From: an uncultured Collinsella sp.
GTDB lineage: Bacteria > Actinomycetota > Coriobacteriia > Coriobacteriales > Coriobacteriaceae
Reading direction: 5' to 3'
Assembly (NCBI GenBank): GCA_902489965.1
Contig: CABUCA010000016.1
Location: 1 to 32,258 of the forward strand
DNA: 32,258 nucleotides
Shown here: one piece after another, positions 1 to 7,145 of the stretch
Layout: each line of letters opens with the position of its first letter
Position numbering within the stretch: position 1 is the first letter of the stretch
Notes under the pieces: generated by a model
What the model was told of the DNA's origin: nothing
Seen by the model: the letters and a program-made list of their open reading frames with translations, nothing else
Databases searched by the model: none
Translations under genes and position numbers: made by a program

Positions 1-104
1 AAAAAAACGAGCGGCTCTAGAGGCGACGGCGGGATCCTGACATGTCCGAGGACGATTTGGGAGGTAAGCCCTGGGGTCTCCGATGAGAGCAGTTTCGGCC
101 GAGG

Positions 105-1184
105 CTATTCGTCGCCGAAGCTGATGCCCAACGCCTTGGCCTCGCGCACCAGATCGCTCTGGGGATCGACATACTTGAGCTTGCCGGCGACATCCTCGAG
201 CGGCATGTGACACATCTTGCCGTCACGCAGGGCGATCATGTAGCCAAACTCGCCGCGTAGACAGCCCAGTGCCGCCTCGACGCCGCACTGGGTCGCAAAG
301 ATGCGGTCCTGGGCGTCGGGCTGGCCGCCGCGCTGCGTGTGGCCGGGGATGGCGACGCGGGTCTCGCGACCGGTCTTGGCCTCGATCTCCTTGGCGATGT
401 CGTAGACGATCGACGGGCTCGTGCGCTCGGCGAGTTTCTTCTTGTACTCCTTCTTGGACAGCGCCGCGTCCTCCTTGGAGATAGCGCCCTCGGCGACGGC
501 CACGATGGTAAAGCGGCTGCCGGTCTCCATGCGATGCTCGATGGTCTTGATGACGTTATCCATGTCGTAGGGGATCTCGGGAATCAGGATGACATCCGCG
601 CCGCCCGCGACGCCGGCGTACAGTGGAATCCAGCCAACCTTGTGGCCCATGATCTCGATAACGGACACGCGGCCGTGACTCGAAGCGGTGGTGTGAATGT
701 CGTCGATGCACTTGGTGGCGACGTCGATGGCGCTCGTAAAGCCAAACGTCAGCTCGGTGCCCCAGGTGTCGTTATCGATGGTCTTAGGCAGGGCGATAAC
801 GTTGAGGCCCTCTTCGCGCAGACGGTTGGCGGTCTTGGTGGAGCCGTTGCCGCCCAGCATAAACAGGCAGTCGAGCTGCAGCTTATGATAGGTGTGGACC
901 ATTGCCGGCACCTTCTCGACGCCGTCGGCCTCGGGAATATCCAGGCGCTTGAACGGCGTACGGCTCGTGCCCAGGATGGTGCCGCCACGGGTAAGGATGC
1001 CGCTAAAATCGGCGGGCGTCATGACGCGGAACCGGCTGTAGATAAGGCCCTGGTAGCCGTCCTCAAAACCATAGATCTCAATAGGCTCTTCGCTATTGGT
1101 CATAAGCGTTTTGACAATGCCGCGCATGGTGGCGTTGAGCGCCTGGCAGTCGCCGCCACTGGTAAGAAGACCGATCCTAAGCAT
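105..1184 (-). CDS. pfkA: 6-phosphofructokinase, group III-like (359 aa)
   Basis: Cytosolic glycolytic kinase that phosphorylates fructose 6-phosphate to fructose 1,6-bisphosphate. The nucleotide-binding loop GGDCQALNA is at residues 10-18, the second phosphate-binding loop GGNGST at 111-116 and the catalytic PKTIDND motif at 133-139. The fructose phosphate-binding segments EIMGHKVGW and GHTQRGG are also present. In this superfamily a Gly after the GG-x position points to ATP use, whereas Asp there points to pyrophosphate. Lys in PKTIDND is shared by PPi enzymes and group III ATP enzymes, so I predict ATP use but cannot exclude PPi or mixed use. Asn113 stands where classical enzymes carry the Mg-binding Asp. 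The ATG has a good ribosome site (GGAAGGA) 7-8 bases upstream. A 10-bp inverted repeat lies about 40 bases further upstream. Length is usual for the family. Confidence 0.93.
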   Translation of the reverse strand: MLRIGLLTSGGDCQALNATMRGIVKTLMTNSEEPIEIYGFEDGYQGLIYSRFRVMTPADFSGILTRGGTILGTSRTPFKRLDIPEADGVEKVPAMVHTYHKLQLDCLFMLGGNGSTKTANRLREEGLNVIALPKTIDNDTWGTELTFGFTSAIDVATKCIDDIHTTASSHGRVSVIEIMGHKVGWIPLYAGVAGGADVILIPEIPYDMDNVIKTIEHRMETGSRFTIVAVAEGAISKEDAALSKKEYKKKLAERTSPSIVYDIAKEIEAKTGRETRVAIPGHTQRGGQPDAQDRIFATQCGVEAALGCLRGEFGYMIALRDGKMCHMPLEDVAGKLKYVDPQSDLVREAKALGISFGDE

Positions 1185-1222
1185 GATGAATCCTTCCGGG
1201 CAAGTTATAACATGCGCATAAG

Positions 1223-1255
1223 TTTACCCCCGCACACTGTTGATACGGGGGTAAA
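1223..1255. promoter_or_regulatory. Inverted repeat upstream of pfkA (possible operator)
   Basis: Perfect 10-bp arms TTTACCCCCG and CGGGGGTAAA are separated by 13 bases. No T-run follows on either strand, so a terminator is less likely than a protein-binding site or leader hairpin. On the minus strand a TATAAC-like -10 box (about 1205-1210) lies between this repeat and the pfkA start, so a bound protein would sit over or next to the -35 region. The regulator is unknown. Confidence 0.5.
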
Positions 1256-1324
1256 ACGTGTTAGCTCAAGCGTATAGAAATGTAAGCAACGTCAGGCGAG
1301 CGTAAGGACGACGGTGCCAGCGCC

Positions 1325-2410
1325 TTACAGCGCGAAGGCATCGACGTCGCCCCAGTGGCGGCGCAGCGTGATGGCGGCAGCGGGCTCGGTGTTGTCAAAG
1401 ACGACCGACCACTGCGTATTGCTGGTGATGTCTTCCGGATTGGGCTCTTGCGCTGCGGCGCGTAGGGCCTTCCAAGCGACTGCCTCGTCCTGGGCACCGA
1501 CATGGGCGTCAAGGACATCGGCGATTGCGACGGCGCGCTCTTTACCATGGCCCAGCTCGCCATTCTTTTGATTGGGCAGCACTTCGTCGCCATAGCAGGC
1601 ATAGAAGTTCGTAACCTGGCGTACAGGAGTCGCTTTAAAAGCGCGGTCGGGATCGCGCGGATCCCACTCTACTACGCGCGCGTCACCGGAGGCGTCGTTG
1701 ATAAAGAAGTGGTAATCGCGTCCGGCCATGGCGTGCATGTCGTAGGCAGAAAGCAGGTCGACAGCTTCTTGCGTGGTGGCGGCACGGTCGAGCACCAGAC
1801 GGATGGCGAGCGAGGTATTGATGACGGGGCGTTGCGTGTCCTGGTCACAGGGCTTGGAATCCAGGGTGAGTACGGCAATGGATACGCCGCATTCGTTAAC
1901 GCCGTCGAGCTGAGCAAACGGGCCCATGAGTGCGGCGGCACGTCCGGCGACGGAGTCAAGCGGAGTGTTATCGCCCAGGTTGTTAAGGGCGGCAAACCCG
2001 ATGGAGGCATAACCGCCGCGTGGGTGATTGCGCACCAGCAACGCCGAGGTGTCGTCCTTAAAGTCGTAATTGCGGCCGGTGCGCACGCGGCCTTCGGCAT
2101 CTACGGCGACAAAAGCGCTGCAGGCAAACTGGGGCGCCTGGACATGTGCCGGCACACCGGGCAGCACCTGCGCCACCACGGCATCGATGTAGGCCTGGTC
2201 GTCGCGCACGCCAGCTGCGATGATGCGGTCAAGGTCGTAGTCGTAGGCGATGTCGATTGCGTACAGGTCATAGCCGTCTGCGTAGCCAGTCAAGCGTTTG
2301 AGCGACGCGGCGGACTTGATTTGCTTGCGGTAAACGATGCCAGCGGCAGCGGCAAGGCCGACGGTGACTCCCGCGACACCGCAGGCGATGGCAATGTTAC
2401 GTGGCTTCAT
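1325..2410 (-). CDS. Membrane-anchored linear amide C-N hydrolase (choloylglycine hydrolase/penicillin V acylase-like)
   Basis: Predicted Ntn-fold cysteine hydrolase of the family that includes choloylglycine hydrolases, penicillin V acylases and acyl-transferases of the C45/C59 type. An N-terminal hydrophobic helix (residues 6-27) followed by basic residues looks like an uncleaved anchor or signal. The candidate nucleophile is Cys97 in FACSAF, followed by the family hallmark GRNYDF (about 113-118). GVNECGVSIAVL (about 172-183) matches the conserved core after it. In characterised members the Cys becomes the N-terminal residue after processing. Here it is about 96 residues in, so either a long propeptide is removed or the protein works unprocessed. 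Ribosome site AGAGGAG lies 5 bases before the ATG. Substrate (N-acyl amino acids, bile-acid amides or others) cannot be told from sequence. Confidence 0.78.
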   Translation of the reverse strand: MKPRNIAIACGVAGVTVGLAAAAGIVYRKQIKSAASLKRLTGYADGYDLYAIDIAYDYDLDRIIAAGVRDDQAYIDAVVAQVLPGVPAHVQAPQFACSAFVAVDAEGRVRTGRNYDFKDDTSALLVRNHPRGGYASIGFAALNNLGDNTPLDSVAGRAAALMGPFAQLDGVNECGVSIAVLTLDSKPCDQDTQRPVINTSLAIRLVLDRAATTQEAVDLLSAYDMHAMAGRDYHFFINDASGDARVVEWDPRDPDRAFKATPVRQVTNFYACYGDEVLPNQKNGELGHGKERAVAIADVLDAHVGAQDEAVAWKALRAAAQEPNPEDITSNTQWSVVFDNTEPAAAITLRRHWGDVDAFAL

Positions 2411-2571
2411 GACGGCTCCTCTCGTCCTGTTAGCGCAATTGTCGCAAAAGGAGCGCGGGCATGATGGCTCAACTTGGTGAGCGGCGCGGAATTAAGCACG
2501 GAATGAAGAGTGCGGTGCTGGCGTGGCGGGGTATGCTGGAGGGGACCATCAACCCAGCGAAAGGGGAGAGC

Positions 2572-3957
2572 GTGACGGATCAGGAAACGCCCGAGCGCGT
2601 GCACGTGACGGCTGACGATATCGAGGCCGCCAACGACCTTATCGACTTTATCGAGGCATGCCCCAGCATGTTCCATACGGCGGCGACCATTATGGCCGAG
2701 CTCGACGAGGCGGGCTTTACCTACCTGCCCGAGAACGCGGCGTGGGATATCGAGCCGGGCGGGCGTTATTACACGCAGCGCAACACCTCGAGCGTTGTTG
2801 CCTTTAAGGTGGGCGAGGACCTGGCTGCTACGTGGGGCGAGGACGGCGTTGCCGGTGACTATCATTTTCAACTGACGGCGTCGCACAGCGATTCGCCGAC
2901 GTTTAAGGTCAAGGCTGTGCCCGAGCTTGACGGTGCGGGCGAGACGCTGCGCCTGAACACCGAGGCCTACGGCGGCATGATTGACTACACCTGGTTCGAT
3001 CGCCCGCTGGCGCTCGCGGGCCGCGTGCTGGTGCGCGAGGGCGACCGTATTGAGAGCCGTCTGCTTGCCACCGAGCGCGAGGTCGCTATTATCCCGAGCC
3101 TTGCCATCCACATGAACCGCGGCGTTAATGAGGGCTTTGCTCCCAACCGAGCCGTTGACCTGTGCCCGCTCATTAGCGCCGGCGAGCTTAAGCAGGGCGA
3201 TTTTGATGCTCTGATTGCCGAAGAGCTGGACGTTGAGCCCGAGCAGATTCTGGGCCGCGATCTGTTCCTAGTCAATCGTCAGGATGCGCGCATTTGGGGC
3301 TGGGCAGACGAGTTTATCTCGACGCCCAAGCTCGACGACCTGGCCTGCGCCCATACCTCGCTACAGGCATTTTTGGGCGCCGAGAACGCGCACGACGTCT
3401 CGGTCTTCTGCTGCTTCGATAACGAGGAGGTTGGCTCCGAGACCAAGCAGGGCGCCATGTCGACCTTCTTGGCCGACGCGCTGCGCCGCATCAACGGATC
3501 TCTGGGCTTTGACGACGAGTCGTACCATCGCGCCCTTGCCGCCTCGATGCTTGTAAGCTGCGACAATGCACATGCCGTGCACCCCAACCACGCCGAGAAG
3601 TGCGATGCCCGCAATCAGGTTGTACTCAACGGCGGCATCGTTATCAAGGAAGCCGCCAACCAGCACTACTGCACCGATGCCTTTAGCCGCGCGGTGTTCC
3701 AGGCCATCTGCGATGACGCCGACGTGCCCACGCAGGCCTTCGCCAACAAGAGCGATATGGCGGGTGGCTCCACGCTCGGTAACCTGTCGAACATGCAGGC
3801 GAGCATGCACGCCGTGGACGTGGGCCTGCCGCAGCTGGCCATGCACTCAAGCTACGAGACCGGCGGCGTACGCGACGTGATGTACGCCATCCGCGCCCTC
3901 ACGGCTTTCTACGAGCGAAACCTAACCATCAACGGCGCCGAAAGCGTGGAGCTCTAA
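2572..3957 (+). CDS. apeB: M18 family aspartyl aminopeptidase (461 aa)
   Basis: Cytosolic zinc aminopeptidase that removes acidic N-terminal residues from peptides. Two-metal site motifs are in family order: ASHSDSP (His ligand), PKLDDL (bridging Asp), DNEEVGS (catalytic and ligand Glu), SCDNAHAVHPN (Asp ligand) and AMHSSYETGG (C-terminal His). I chose GTG 2572 because AAGGGG lies five bases upstream and the homologous region (LIDFIEACPSMFH) starts soon after. An in-frame ATG at 2461 also has a good AAGGAG site and would add 37 residues without family similarity. That alternative remains open. The gene is divergent from the amide hydrolase at 1325-2410. Copy 1 of a hairpin repeat begins inside its stop codon, and a strong terminator follows at 4043. 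Confidence 0.9.
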   Translation: MTDQETPERVHVTADDIEAANDLIDFIEACPSMFHTAATIMAELDEAGFTYLPENAAWDIEPGGRYYTQRNTSSVVAFKVGEDLAATWGEDGVAGDYHFQLTASHSDSPTFKVKAVPELDGAGETLRLNTEAYGGMIDYTWFDRPLALAGRVLVREGDRIESRLLATEREVAIIPSLAIHMNRGVNEGFAPNRAVDLCPLISAGELKQGDFDALIAEELDVEPEQILGRDLFLVNRQDARIWGWADEFISTPKLDDLACAHTSLQAFLGAENAHDVSVFCCFDNEEVGSETKQGAMSTFLADALRRINGSLGFDDESYHRALAASMLVSCDNAHAVHPNHAEKCDARNQVVLNGGIVIKEAANQHYCTDAFSRAVFQAICDDADVPTQAFANKSDMAGGSTLGNLSNMQASMHAVDVGLPQLAMHSSYETGGVRDVMYAIRALTAFYERNLTINGAESVEL

Positions 3958-4005
3958 AACCTGCTAAAAGGGACAGGTTTATTTTGCAGGTTTTATCTGG
4001 GCAAA
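3956..4005. repeat. Hairpin repeat family A, copy 1
   Basis: Arms AACCTGC-AAAA and TTTTGCAGGTT (one bulged T) enclose a loop containing GGGACAGGTTTA. The right arm is followed by TTTATCTGGGCAAA. The same block recurs at 5988-6028 and 15959-16006. The copy starts on the stop codon of the aminopeptidase gene. Confidence 0.75.
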
Positions 4006-4042
4006 TGCAAAGGGTGAAACCGAGCTAGATCGGTGGTACGTG

Positions 4043-4076
4043 GCCGCCGAGGTGCAGTGCACCTCGGCGGCTTTTT
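4043..4076 (+). terminator. Rho-independent terminator after the M18 aminopeptidase
   Basis: An 11-bp perfect GC-rich stem, GCCGCCGAGGT with ACCTCGGCGGC around a 7-base loop, is followed directly by TTTTT. Confidence 0.9.
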
Positions 4077-4109
4077 GTGCGCAGAGTGCGGCTAATGCTA
4101 ATAAATGCT

Positions 4110-4146
4110 ATACGTGCTTTACGTATCTACCATAGAGTTTTATGAT
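4110..4146 (+). promoter_or_regulatory. Promoter and operator of the toxin-antitoxin pair
   Basis: TTTACG (4118-4123) and TATGAT (4141-4146) are 17 bases apart. The -35 box is embedded in the perfect inverted repeat ATACGT-N5-ACGTAT (4110-4126). A palindrome over the -35 box fits autorepression by a ribbon-helix-helix antitoxin. Just upstream, AATGCTA occurs twice. Function is inferred from position. Confidence 0.6.
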
Positions 4147-4171
4147 GATTTTAAAGTATTAAGGAGGGGTC

Positions 4172-4552
4172 ATGACCACAACAGCCGCTCAGATCAACGT
4201 ACGTCTCGATGCCGATCTTAAAAGGAGCGGGGACGCCGCTCTCTCCAGGGCCGGTATGACGCCGAGCCAAGCGGTGCGAGCGCTCTGGCAGCTTGCAGCG
4301 TCGCTGGCCGATCGCCCCGGTGCGCTCGAGGATATCCTGCTGCCCAGTCGTGTCCGGGCGGAACAGCGCGAGCGCGAAAAGGCCGCTAAACGTAAGCTCG
4401 AGCTCATGGATCAGGGGTCGAAGCTGTTCGCTGCCGCTTGCCGTGAGTCGGGAATCGATATGGTCAAGGCTCAGCCCTCGGGCGATGAAGAACTCAAACG
4501 GAACGCCTACGCGGATCGCTACGGCGAGGAGATGAGCTGGCTCTATGAGTGA
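4172..4552 (+). CDS. RelB/DinJ-type antitoxin (126 aa)
   Basis: The N-terminal part (residues 7-45) has the ribbon-helix-helix pattern of RelB/DinJ antitoxins: a beta strand AQINVRLDADLK, then a helix ending in GMTPSQAVRAL. The C-terminal half is charged (repeated Glu, Lys and Arg, about 60-80) and probably wraps the toxin. It likely binds the operator at 4110-4126 and neutralises the PIN nuclease encoded next. An excellent ribosome site AAGGAGGGG is five bases before the ATG. The last 8 bases overlap the toxin gene, so the two are translationally coupled. RelB/DinJ-type proteins are usually paired with RelE/YafQ toxins, so a PIN partner is a less common combination. Confidence 0.82.
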   Translation: MTTTAAQINVRLDADLKRSGDAALSRAGMTPSQAVRALWQLAASLADRPGALEDILLPSRVRAEQREREKAAKRKLELMDQGSKLFAAACRESGIDMVKAQPSGDEELKRNAYADRYGEEMSWLYE

Positions 4553-5036
4553 GGCTCCAAGGTGCATCTTGGTTGACACCAACGTGTGGCTCGATTACTT
4601 CATTCCCTCACGACGTGGTCGTTCGGTGGCGATTGAGTTTTTACGCGATGCATGCACGGCGCAGGTGGATTTGCTGTATGCGGCGACATCGTCCAAAGAT
4701 CTGTTCTATTTGATTTCGAGCGAACATAAGGCGTGGTATCGGCGCGAGCATGGCTCGCTATCCCAAGATGCCGCCGTGGCGGCGACATCACTTGCATGGG
4801 ATTGCCTCGACGTGTTGTCGCAACTTGCCACGCCGGTACCCTGCGACCTGAGTGACATATGGATGGCGAGCAAGCAGCGTAAGCTCCATAGCGATTACGA
4901 AGACGATTTAATCATTGCGGCAGCAATGCGCGCAAAGGCAGACCTTCTGGTCACCAACGATGCCAAACTCTGTTCACACGCACCCGTCGCAGCAATGAGT
5001 GTAGTAGACGCAAGAAACTACCTGACGTCCTTCTAG
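4545..5036 (+). CDS. PIN-domain toxin, VapC-like ribonuclease (163 aa)
   Basis: Predicted Mg-dependent endoribonuclease. The PIN acidic tetrad can be seen: Asp11 in LVDTNVWLDYF, an acidic position near Asp52 (SSKDLFYL), Asp120/Asp121 in YEDDLIIAAA and Asp139 in LLVTNDAKL. The fold length is somewhat above the usual 130-140 residues of VapC because of an insertion around residues 62-78. It starts inside the antitoxin gene (8-base overlap). Its stop codon shares a CTAG tetranucleotide with the stop codon of the convergent dehydrogenase gene. PIN proteins of this kind typically cut tRNA or rRNA; the target here is unknown. Confidence 0.85.
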   Translation: MSEAPRCILVDTNVWLDYFIPSRRGRSVAIEFLRDACTAQVDLLYAATSSKDLFYLISSEHKAWYRREHGSLSQDAAVAATSLAWDCLDVLSQLATPVPCDLSDIWMASKQRKLHSDYEDDLIIAAAMRAKADLLVTNDAKLCSHAPVAAMSVVDARNYLTSF

Positions 5037-5968
5037 TGTTCGATCCAACAACGTAAAGTTTCGCCGGCTTGCAGGTGACGCAGATTCTCTGCGGCAATGT
5101 CGACCACATTGTTGAGCGTAGCCTCCAAGTGGAACCAGCCCGAGATATGCGGTGTGATGAGCATGTTGGGCGCATCCCACAGGGGGCTTGTGGCGGGCAG
5201 CGGCTCGGGGTCGGTGACGTCGACCGCGGCGCCGGCGAGATGTCCCGACTCCAGAGCGGCAACCAAGTCGTCGGCGACCACAAGGTCGCCGCGGCCGCCG
5301 TTGGCAAAGAAGGCACTCGGTTTCATCGCGGCAAAGAACTCGGCATTTGCAATGCCGCGGGTCTCGGGCGCACTGGGCATAAAGGATGCGACGACGTCTG
5401 CCTCGGCCAGGCGCTCGGGGAGGGCGTCCATGCCGTCCATGTCCTCAAACACAATGGGGTAGACGAGTGGATGGCGCTTGATGCCGCGGACGTGCGCGCC
5501 CATGTTGCGGCAGAGTGTGGCGAAGTGGCCGCCGATATCGCCCGCGCCTAGCACCAGCACATTGGCGTTCTTGAGCGAGGTGACCGGCCCCAAATCCTCC
5601 CAGCGATGCTCGCGCTGCAAGTCGTGATAGCCGGGCAGGCGCTTCATCATAGAAAGGACCATGGCAAACATATGCTCGCTTACGGCCTGGCCGTAGGCGC
5701 CCACCGAGCAGGAAAGCTTAGCGTCGGCTGGCACGGTGCCGGCGGCCAAGTAGTCGTCATAGCCGGCGGTCTGCAATTGCAACAGCTGGAGATGCTCGCA
5801 TGCCGTGAGCATGCCAGGGTCGATGTTGCCCAAGATCACGTCGGCATCGGCGACCTGCTCGCGCGTGGCGGCGTCGGAGCTCGTGTAGATAAAGTCCTCG
5901 CCCGGAGCGCTCGACTCAAGAATTGCGCGATGGCGGTCATTGACGGGCAGCAAAACCAGGATGTTCAC
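5033..5968 (-). CDS. D-isomer-specific 2-hydroxyacid dehydrogenase (311 aa)
   Basis: NAD(P)-dependent oxidoreductase that interconverts 2-hydroxy and 2-keto acids in the cytosol. The Rossmann motif LGAGDIGGHFATL and the catalytic triad are visible: Arg in NGGRGDLV, Glu in DPEPLP and His in TPHISGW. I chose GTG 5968 because GGAGAGGA lies six bases upstream and the protein then starts with the family-typical strand NILVLLP. The in-frame extension to 6091 would run through a hairpin repeat (5988-6028) and the terminator of the next gene, so it is unlikely to be coding. Substrate specificity is not evident. Family A repeat copy 2 lies in its leader, 19 bases before the start. Confidence 0.88.
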   Translation of the reverse strand: MNILVLLPVNDRHRAILESSAPGEDFIYTSSDAATREQVADADVILGNIDPGMLTACEHLQLLQLQTAGYDDYLAAGTVPADAKLSCSVGAYGQAVSEHMFAMVLSMMKRLPGYHDLQREHRWEDLGPVTSLKNANVLVLGAGDIGGHFATLCRNMGAHVRGIKRHPLVYPIVFEDMDGMDALPERLAEADVVASFMPSAPETRGIANAEFFAAMKPSAFFANGGRGDLVVADDLVAALESGHLAGAAVDVTDPEPLPATSPLWDAPNMLITPHISGWFHLEATLNNVVDIAAENLRHLQAGETLRCWIEH

Positions 5969-5987
5969 AAGCAGTCCTCTCCGCTCG

Positions 5988-6028
5988 ACCTGCCAAAAAG
6001 GGACAGGTTTATTTTGGCAGGTTTTATC
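5988..6028. repeat. Hairpin repeat family A, copy 2
   Basis: Perfect 11-bp arms ACCTGCCAAAA and TTTTGGCAGGT flank a 13-base loop AGGGACAGGTTTA, followed by TTTATC. It sits in the leader of the 2-hydroxyacid dehydrogenase gene. See copies at 3956 and 15959. Confidence 0.8.
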
Positions 6029-6041
6029 ACGCAAAACGTTT

Positions 6042-6088
6042 AAATAAAACGCCGGATGCAAGACGAGCGTGCCCGTCAGCATCCGGCG
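6042..6088 (-). terminator. Terminator after methionine aminopeptidase
   Basis: On the minus strand, 10-bp perfect arms CGCCGGATGC and GCATCCGGCG enclose a 19-base loop with a small inner GACG/CGTC pairing. The stem is followed by TTTTATTT. Confidence 0.85.
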
Positions 6089-6097
6089 CATCCACGG

Positions 6098-6985
6098 CTA
6101 CCAGCTCAGCAGCTCGTAGCCGTCCTCGGTCACCACGAGCTGTACCTCGCACTGGGCCGAATCGCTGCCGTCCTTGGTGCGCACGCACCAGCCGTCACCC
6201 TTGCTGATCTTGATGTCGGGCGCTCCGGCGTTGACCATGGGCTCGATGGTAAAGACCATGCCCGGAGCCATGATGGTGTCCACATCGGGTGCCTCGGTGG
6301 TAAAGCCCACAAACGGGTCCTCGTGGAACTCCTTACCGATGCCATGTCCGCCGTACTCGCGCACCACGCTAAAGCCGGCGTCCTCGACCGTCTTTTGCAC
6401 GGCCTCGGCCATAACGGACAGCGGCAGCCATGGCTTGATGGCTGCCAAGCCCGCCTCCACGCTGGCGCGGGTGACGTCGACCAGGCGCTGGCGCTCGGCC
6501 GAGACCTCGCCGATGCAGAACATGCGGCTCGAGTCGCTAAAGTAGCCGTCCAAGATCGTGGAACAATCGACGTTGATGATGTCGCCCTCGTGCAGCACGT
6601 CCGTATCGCAGGGGATGCCGTGGCAGACCACATCATTGATCGAGGTACACACGCTCTTGGGGTAGCCCTCGTAGTTGAGGTCGGCCGGCGTGCCGCCGTG
6701 CTCGACGGTGTAGTCGTAGATCATCTGGTCGATCTGGTTGGTGGTCATGCCCGCGGCGATGTGTTCGCCTACGTAATCGAGCACGCCCACGTTGATGGCG
6801 GCCGAGCGCTTGATGCCCTCGATATCGGCGGGCGTCTTGTAGAGCGTGCGGGGCAGAACCTCCCAGCCCTCTTCCCACAAGCGCTCGAGGCGCTCATCAA
6901 AGGCGCTATGGCATTTCTTATATTTTTTGCCGCTGCCGCACCAGCAGGCGTCGTTGCGGCCGGGCACGGGTCCATTGTCAAACAT
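6098..6985 (-). CDS. map: Type I methionine aminopeptidase with N-terminal SEC-C zinc motif (295 aa)
   Basis: Removes the initiator methionine from nascent proteins in the cytosol. The N-terminus carries a SEC-C zinc-binding motif with Cys14, Cys16, Cys25 and His26 (DACWCGSGKKYKKCH). Family knowledge links SEC-C to SecA C-terminal-like ribosome or SecB contacts. The pita-bread catalytic domain follows with all five metal ligands: Asp140, Asp151, His214, Glu248 and Glu280. The auxiliary His122 and His221 are also present. AAAGGAAG is six bases before the ATG. The enzyme is complete, with its own terminator. Such SEC-C fusions are known in Firmicutes and Actinobacteria, so this may be one of two paralogues in the genome. 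Confidence 0.95.
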   Translation of the reverse strand: MFDNGPVPGRNDACWCGSGKKYKKCHSAFDERLERLWEEGWEVLPRTLYKTPADIEGIKRSAAINVGVLDYVGEHIAAGMTTNQIDQMIYDYTVEHGGTPADLNYEGYPKSVCTSINDVVCHGIPCDTDVLHEGDIINVDCSTILDGYFSDSSRMFCIGEVSAERQRLVDVTRASVEAGLAAIKPWLPLSVMAEAVQKTVEDAGFSVVREYGGHGIGKEFHEDPFVGFTTEAPDVDTIMAPGMVFTIEPMVNAGAPDIKISKGDGWCVRTKDGSDSAQCEVQLVVTEDGYELLSW

Positions 6986-7037
6986 GGCTAACTTCCTTTC
7001 ATTCGCAGCTAGTATAGCCCACCCACGCGTCCATAAA

Positions 7038-7104
7038 AGTTGCGGTGATATAGTTCCGATTTAAGCGGTTTAACAGCATAAATAGGAACTATATCACCGC
7101 AACT
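7038..7104. repeat. 20-bp perfect inverted repeat
   Basis: Left arm 7038-7057 (AGTTGCGGTGATATAGTTCC) is exactly complementary to right arm 7085-7104. The spacer is 27 bases. On the minus strand the structure is followed by TTTTATGG, so it could end transcription of the radical SAM gene. The long arm and long spacer are atypical for a simple terminator and resemble a small palindromic element. Confidence 0.85.
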
Positions 7105-7145
7105 GATGGAGCGGGATGGCAGGCACTAGCTGCTGCGTGGTTTTG

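Noticed and set aside
339..2464. Plus-strand open frames over pfkA and the amide hydrolase (339-1277 and 1502-2464)
   Set aside because: Antisense to genes with clear motifs, no recognisable domain, no ribosome site.
2461..2571. N-terminal extension of the M18 aminopeptidase from ATG 2461
   Set aside because: Has a good AAGGAG site but no family similarity; GTG 2572 with AAGGGG fits the family start. Kept only as an alternative.
3956..4005. Family A hairpin as the terminator of the aminopeptidase gene
   Set aside because: Stem is AT-rich, and a far stronger terminator follows at 4043; other copies lie in leaders where a terminator makes no sense.
5969..6091. N-terminal extension of the 2-hydroxyacid dehydrogenase
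   Set aside because: Would translate a hairpin repeat and the upstream gene's terminator.
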